Below, in pieces: positions 5,101 to 6,690 of a DNA stretch of 6,690 nt. The position numbers and the translations under genes were made by a program. A model generated the notes under the pieces. That model had not been told where the DNA came from, made no database searches, and saw only the letters and a list, made by a program, of their open reading frames with translations. Every line of letters begins with the position of its first letter. Position 1 is the first letter of the stretch. Origin of the DNA: JBDRLV01 sp043812755 (lineage in GTDB: Bacteria; Patescibacteriota; Patescibacteriia; UBA9934; GWF2-40-263); assembly GCA_043812755.1 (NCBI GenBank), contig JBDRLV010000068.1, positions 1-6,690 of the forward strand, read 5' to 3'.

Positions 5101-5644
5101 ATTAAATGTGTTAGGACTCAATAGAAACAATGTAATATTATCAAAATACGATCCTGCTTGGACGCAGGATTTTGAGATTGAGAAAAAGGCGATTTTGGAT
5201 AAATTTGGTGACGATTTGGTTGCGATTGAACATATTGGTTCTACAGCAATACCTGACATGATTGCTAAACCATTGATTGATTTTATGGTTGCAATAGATT
5301 CTCTTGATAATTATGAAAGGTTTGTTGGTCCTCTACGAGAGCTTGGATATGAAATTCGAAAAGATTATCGGGCTGATCTTCAACATGTATTGTTTGTAAA
5401 AGGGCCAGAGGAAAATCGTACACATTATTTAAAACTCACAGAGCTTGATTCAAATTTTTGGAAAGAGCACATTGTGTTTCGGGATTATTTGATTGCGCAC
5501 CCAGATGTTGCAGAGGAGTATAAAAAATTAAAGCAGTCATTATTTGAAAAGTATGCGGAAAATCGCACAGAGTATACAAAAGCAAAAGCAGGGTTTATTG
5601 AAAGCGTTCTTGCGCGGGCAAGTGAAGATGGGGATGAAAAGTAA
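5096..5644 (+). CDS. GrpB/UPF0157 family protein (nucleotidyltransferase-like fold)
   Basis: The family signature is clear: YDPAWTQDFEIEKKAI (18-33), EHIGSTAIPDMIAKPLIDFMV (45-65) with the GS and KPxID elements typical of this nucleotidyltransferase-like fold, RTHYLKL (108-114), and FRDYLIAHPDVAEEYKKLK (128-146). GrpB-like proteins are widespread, cytosolic and mostly uncharacterised; some family members are fused to kinases or other enzymes, but this 182-aa protein is the ordinary stand-alone length. The substrate is unknown. The ATG at 5096 has no good ribosome site; a GTG at 5108 is an alternative start that keeps the whole domain. The gene overlaps the following zincin gene by about 11 bases, indicating one transcript. 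Codons are richer in A/T (Leu TTA/TTG, Asp GAT) than in the two genes to the left, suggesting different ancestry. Confidence 0.92.
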   Translation: MILNVLGLNRNNVILSKYDPAWTQDFEIEKKAILDKFGDDLVAIEHIGSTAIPDMIAKPLIDFMVAIDSLDNYERFVGPLRELGYEIRKDYRADLQHVLFVKGPEENRTHYLKLTELDSNFWKEHIVFRDYLIAHPDVAEEYKKLKQSLFEKYAENRTEYTKAKAGFIESVLARASEDGDEK

Positions 5645-6086
5645 TTATCAGATGAGCAATGCGATTGTGAAAATTGATTTTGACGTTTCTGATGAAGCGA
5701 TTGTTCTGGCTCGTAAAATCATGACAGAAAAAGAAACAGATATGCGACAGCAACTTGGCGATGAACTTCTAGATGAGCTCGCAGACTTGGCGCAGATCGA
5801 TATTGTGAAATTAAAAATTTCAGATGAAAAACAGTATCACAAAAAAAGAGCAGGTAAGGTTGCGATGCGACAATACGGTTACTATAAACCTGGCTCCAAA
5901 TATATTTATATTAACAATAGAACAGCGGTGCAGGGGAAGGTGTTGGCAGGTAAAACGTTTTTAAATACGCTGGTGCATGAATGGATGCATCATTATGACT
6001 GCTGTAAATTAGGCTTGAACTCAATTCATACAAAAGGATTTTACTCGCGGTTAAATTGTTTGTATAAAGCGCTTTTGTGTGAGTAG
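5634..6086 (+). CDS. Small SprT-like HEXXH metallopeptidase (about 150 aa)
   Basis: The zinc signature is TLVHEWMHHYD, with H115, E116 and H119 counted from the ATG at 5634, followed by IHTKGFYSRLNCLYKAL, where H132 is the likely third ligand. The order HExxH, then H-x3-F, then an Arg/Leu-rich helix resembles SprT-like and other minimal zincin domains. The region before it (GYYKPGSKYIYINNRT) fits the edge strand usually found ahead of the zinc helix. No signal peptide or membrane helix is seen, so it is probably cytosolic. The open frame extends back to 5544, inside the GrpB gene, but that part is a shadow of GrpB. ATGs at 5628, 5634 and 5652 are the realistic starts; none has a strong ribosome site, which fits coupling to GrpB translation. 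The protein substrate is unknown. A DNA-repair or phage/plasmid-related protease is a reasonable guess from related domains. Confidence 0.82.
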   Translation: MKSNYQMSNAIVKIDFDVSDEAIVLARKIMTEKETDMRQQLGDELLDELADLAQIDIVKLKISDEKQYHKKRAGKVAMRQYGYYKPGSKYIYINNRTAVQGKVLAGKTFLNTLVHEWMHHYDCCKLGLNSIHTKGFYSRLNCLYKALLCE

Positions 6087-6090
6087 AGAA

Positions 6091-6110
6091 ACGAGGGGCT
6101 GATCCCTCGT
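6091..6110 (+). terminator. Probable weak terminator of the GrpB/zincin unit
   Basis: A perfect 7-bp stem ACGAGGG/CCCTCGT (6091-6097 with 6104-6110, loop 6098-6103) lies 4 bases after the stop, but is followed only by ATTATTG rather than a clean T-run. Termination may be partial, allowing transcription into the palindromic repeats. Confidence 0.6.
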
Positions 6111-6118
6111 ATTATTGT

Positions 6119-6198
6119 GGCTTCCGATGAGTCCGAAAGTCCATAAGCATCACTCTAGGCTTCCGATGCTGTCTGAACTTCCATAAGCATCGGAAGCC
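6119..6198. repeat. Two copies of a palindromic intergenic element
   Basis: Copy 1 (6119-6151) and copy 2 (6158-6198) share GGCTTCCGATG at the left and TCCATAAGCATC at the right, with similar middles. Copy 2 is a complete hairpin: 13 perfect pairs (6158-6170 with 6186-6198) and a 15-base loop. Copy 1 keeps only the first six bases of the right arm. It resembles REP-type extragenic palindromes by position (between convergent genes) and shape. Confidence 0.8.
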
Positions 6199-6225
6199 AA
6201 TCGTATGGTTTTGCTGGCGTTGAAC

Positions 6226-6248
6226 AAAAAAAGACCCGAGTGGGTCTT
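6226..6248 (-). terminator. Intrinsic terminator of the right-edge gene
   Basis: On the minus strand, stem AAGACCC/GGGTCTT (6231-6237 with 6242-6248, loop 6238-6241) is followed by a U-run (6226-6232). Confidence 0.88.
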
Positions 6249-6254
6249 GAGTAT

Positions 6255-6274
6255 GGACGCCATTTATGGCGTCC
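6255..6274 (-). other. Perfect hairpin with the stop codon in its loop
   Basis: GGACGCCA (6255-6262) and TGGCGTCC (6267-6274) pair perfectly around a 4-base loop. On the minus strand the loop contains the TAA (6264-6266) of the right-edge gene. It lies 6 bases before the main terminator stem, without a U-tract of its own, so it may protect the 3' end of the message. Confidence 0.6.
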
Positions 6275-6690
6275 TAAGGTAAAGATCAGACAGGTTTTTC
6301 ATGTGGATTAGTTTCTTGTACTCCGTTGGAGTTTTGTCCCAGTAGGCGAGTGGGTCTTGCCAATCTGGGAACTCCCTGTTGATCCACTCGAACGCTTCTG
6401 TGTACGCTGGAGCAAGATCAGTATTGCGCTTTACTCGATCATAGTACGATGTCTCCACACCATGTGTTGTAAAGACAGGCACATCAGTTTGTCCATCGCG
6501 CATGCGCACTTCAACCCAGAAGGTGTATGCGTCATTGTCATCTTCTTTACCTTTGGTACGCGCACCATTGGACTGTTGAAAGAATCTGCGATAGAGCATA
6601 TGGACGAATTCGCCGTGCAACCATGTGCATGTGCTTCTTTGGTTGCCTTTTGGATCAATCAGACATGGCTCGCTTGGGTCGCTTTCATTC
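6264..6690 (-). CDS. Unrecognised protein, 3' part only (141 aa visible)
   Basis: The frame is open from the right edge (codons from 6689) to the TAA at 6264, with no in-frame ATG before 6599, so the gene very likely begins outside the window. A TTG at 6620 could serve as a start but has no ribosome site and the frame remains open above it. I do not recognise a family. The visible part begins NESDPSEPCLIDPKGNQRST and contains WLHGEFVHMLYRRFF, an aromatic-rich stretch AYTFWVEVRMRDG, and WINREFPDWQDPLAYW; it is charged, with no membrane helix or repeats, so probably soluble. Three Trp and several Tyr in the last third suggest a folded domain. It is convergent with the GrpB/zincin unit. Confidence 0.75.
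   Translation of the reverse strand, partial: NESDPSEPCLIDPKGNQRSTCTWLHGEFVHMLYRRFFQQSNGARTKGKEDDNDAYTFWVEVRMRDGQTDVPVFTTHGVETSYYDRVKRNTDLAPAYTEAFEWINREFPDWQDPLAYWDKTPTEYKKLIHMKNLSDLYLRTP

Noticed and set aside
5544..5633. N-terminal extension of the zincin to the ATG at 5544
   Set aside because: This stretch is the GrpB C-terminal coding region read in another frame. The extension is Lys/Gln-rich with no domain character, and later ATGs fit the gene boundary better.
6119..6151. Hammerhead-like core (CGATGAGTCCGAAAG)
   Set aside because: It resembles CUGAUGA...GAAA, but has a C at an invariant U and no second stem between the two core strands. Copy 2 lacks the core altogether.
6119..6198. 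Short CRISPR array
   Set aside because: There are only two units 39 bp apart, the similarity runs through most of the unit, and no distinct spacers remain.
6119..6198. Integron attC site
   Set aside because: No GTTRRRY/RYYYAAC core sites are present at the ends of the palindrome, and no integrase or gene cassettes are visible.

Overview
The window is bacterial DNA: compact genes, AGGAGG-type ribosome binding sites, sigma70-like TTGACA/extended -10 promoters, short hairpin-plus-U terminators, and TGA, TAA and TAG all used as ordinary stops. No ribosomal RNA, tRNA or taxonomic marker gene is present, so the lineage cannot be fixed. GTG/TTG starts, several orphan small proteins and tight terminators would fit a Patescibacteria-like or other poorly sampled lineage, but this is a weak inference. 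Four genes can be placed in no known family, two small-protein families are local paralogs, and three genes are recognisable (an OPT-family transporter, a GrpB/UPF0157 protein and an HEXXH zincin).

Region 1 (1-1943, minus strand) is a local family expansion. Reading leftward from 1943 there are three transcription units. The outer two are built alike: promoter, secreted cysteine-rich protein, translationally coupled two-helix membrane protein of about 60 aa, terminator. The middle one is promoter, two-helix membrane protein, terminator. The two cysteine-rich proteins have low overall identity but share a signal peptide and identical cysteine spacings; their promoter-to-start regions align without a gap over 52 bp (38 identities by hand). 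This repeated module is the most interesting item in the window and I recognise no described family for it.

Region 2 (1937-4038) is a divergent promoter region with a perfect 12-bp inverted repeat carrying the -35 box of each promoter, followed by a full-length 640-aa OPT superfamily transporter and its terminator. Region 3 (4039-5075) holds one orphan gene for a membrane-anchored, mostly helical protein with six cysteines after the membrane segment, bounded by its own promoter and terminator.

Region 4 (5076-6110) is a visibly more AT-rich two-gene unit: a GrpB/UPF0157 nucleotidyltransferase-fold protein overlapping a small SprT-like metallopeptidase. Region 5 (6111-6263) is a convergent intergenic space with two copies of a palindromic element and opposing terminators. 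The window ends in the 3' part of an unrecognised minus-strand gene that runs off the right edge.

Functional link, as inference only: the secreted cysteine-rich proteins, their membrane partners and the divergently transcribed peptide/metal-chelate transporter may belong to one envelope or uptake programme, because they share a symmetric control region. Nothing in the sequence proves this.
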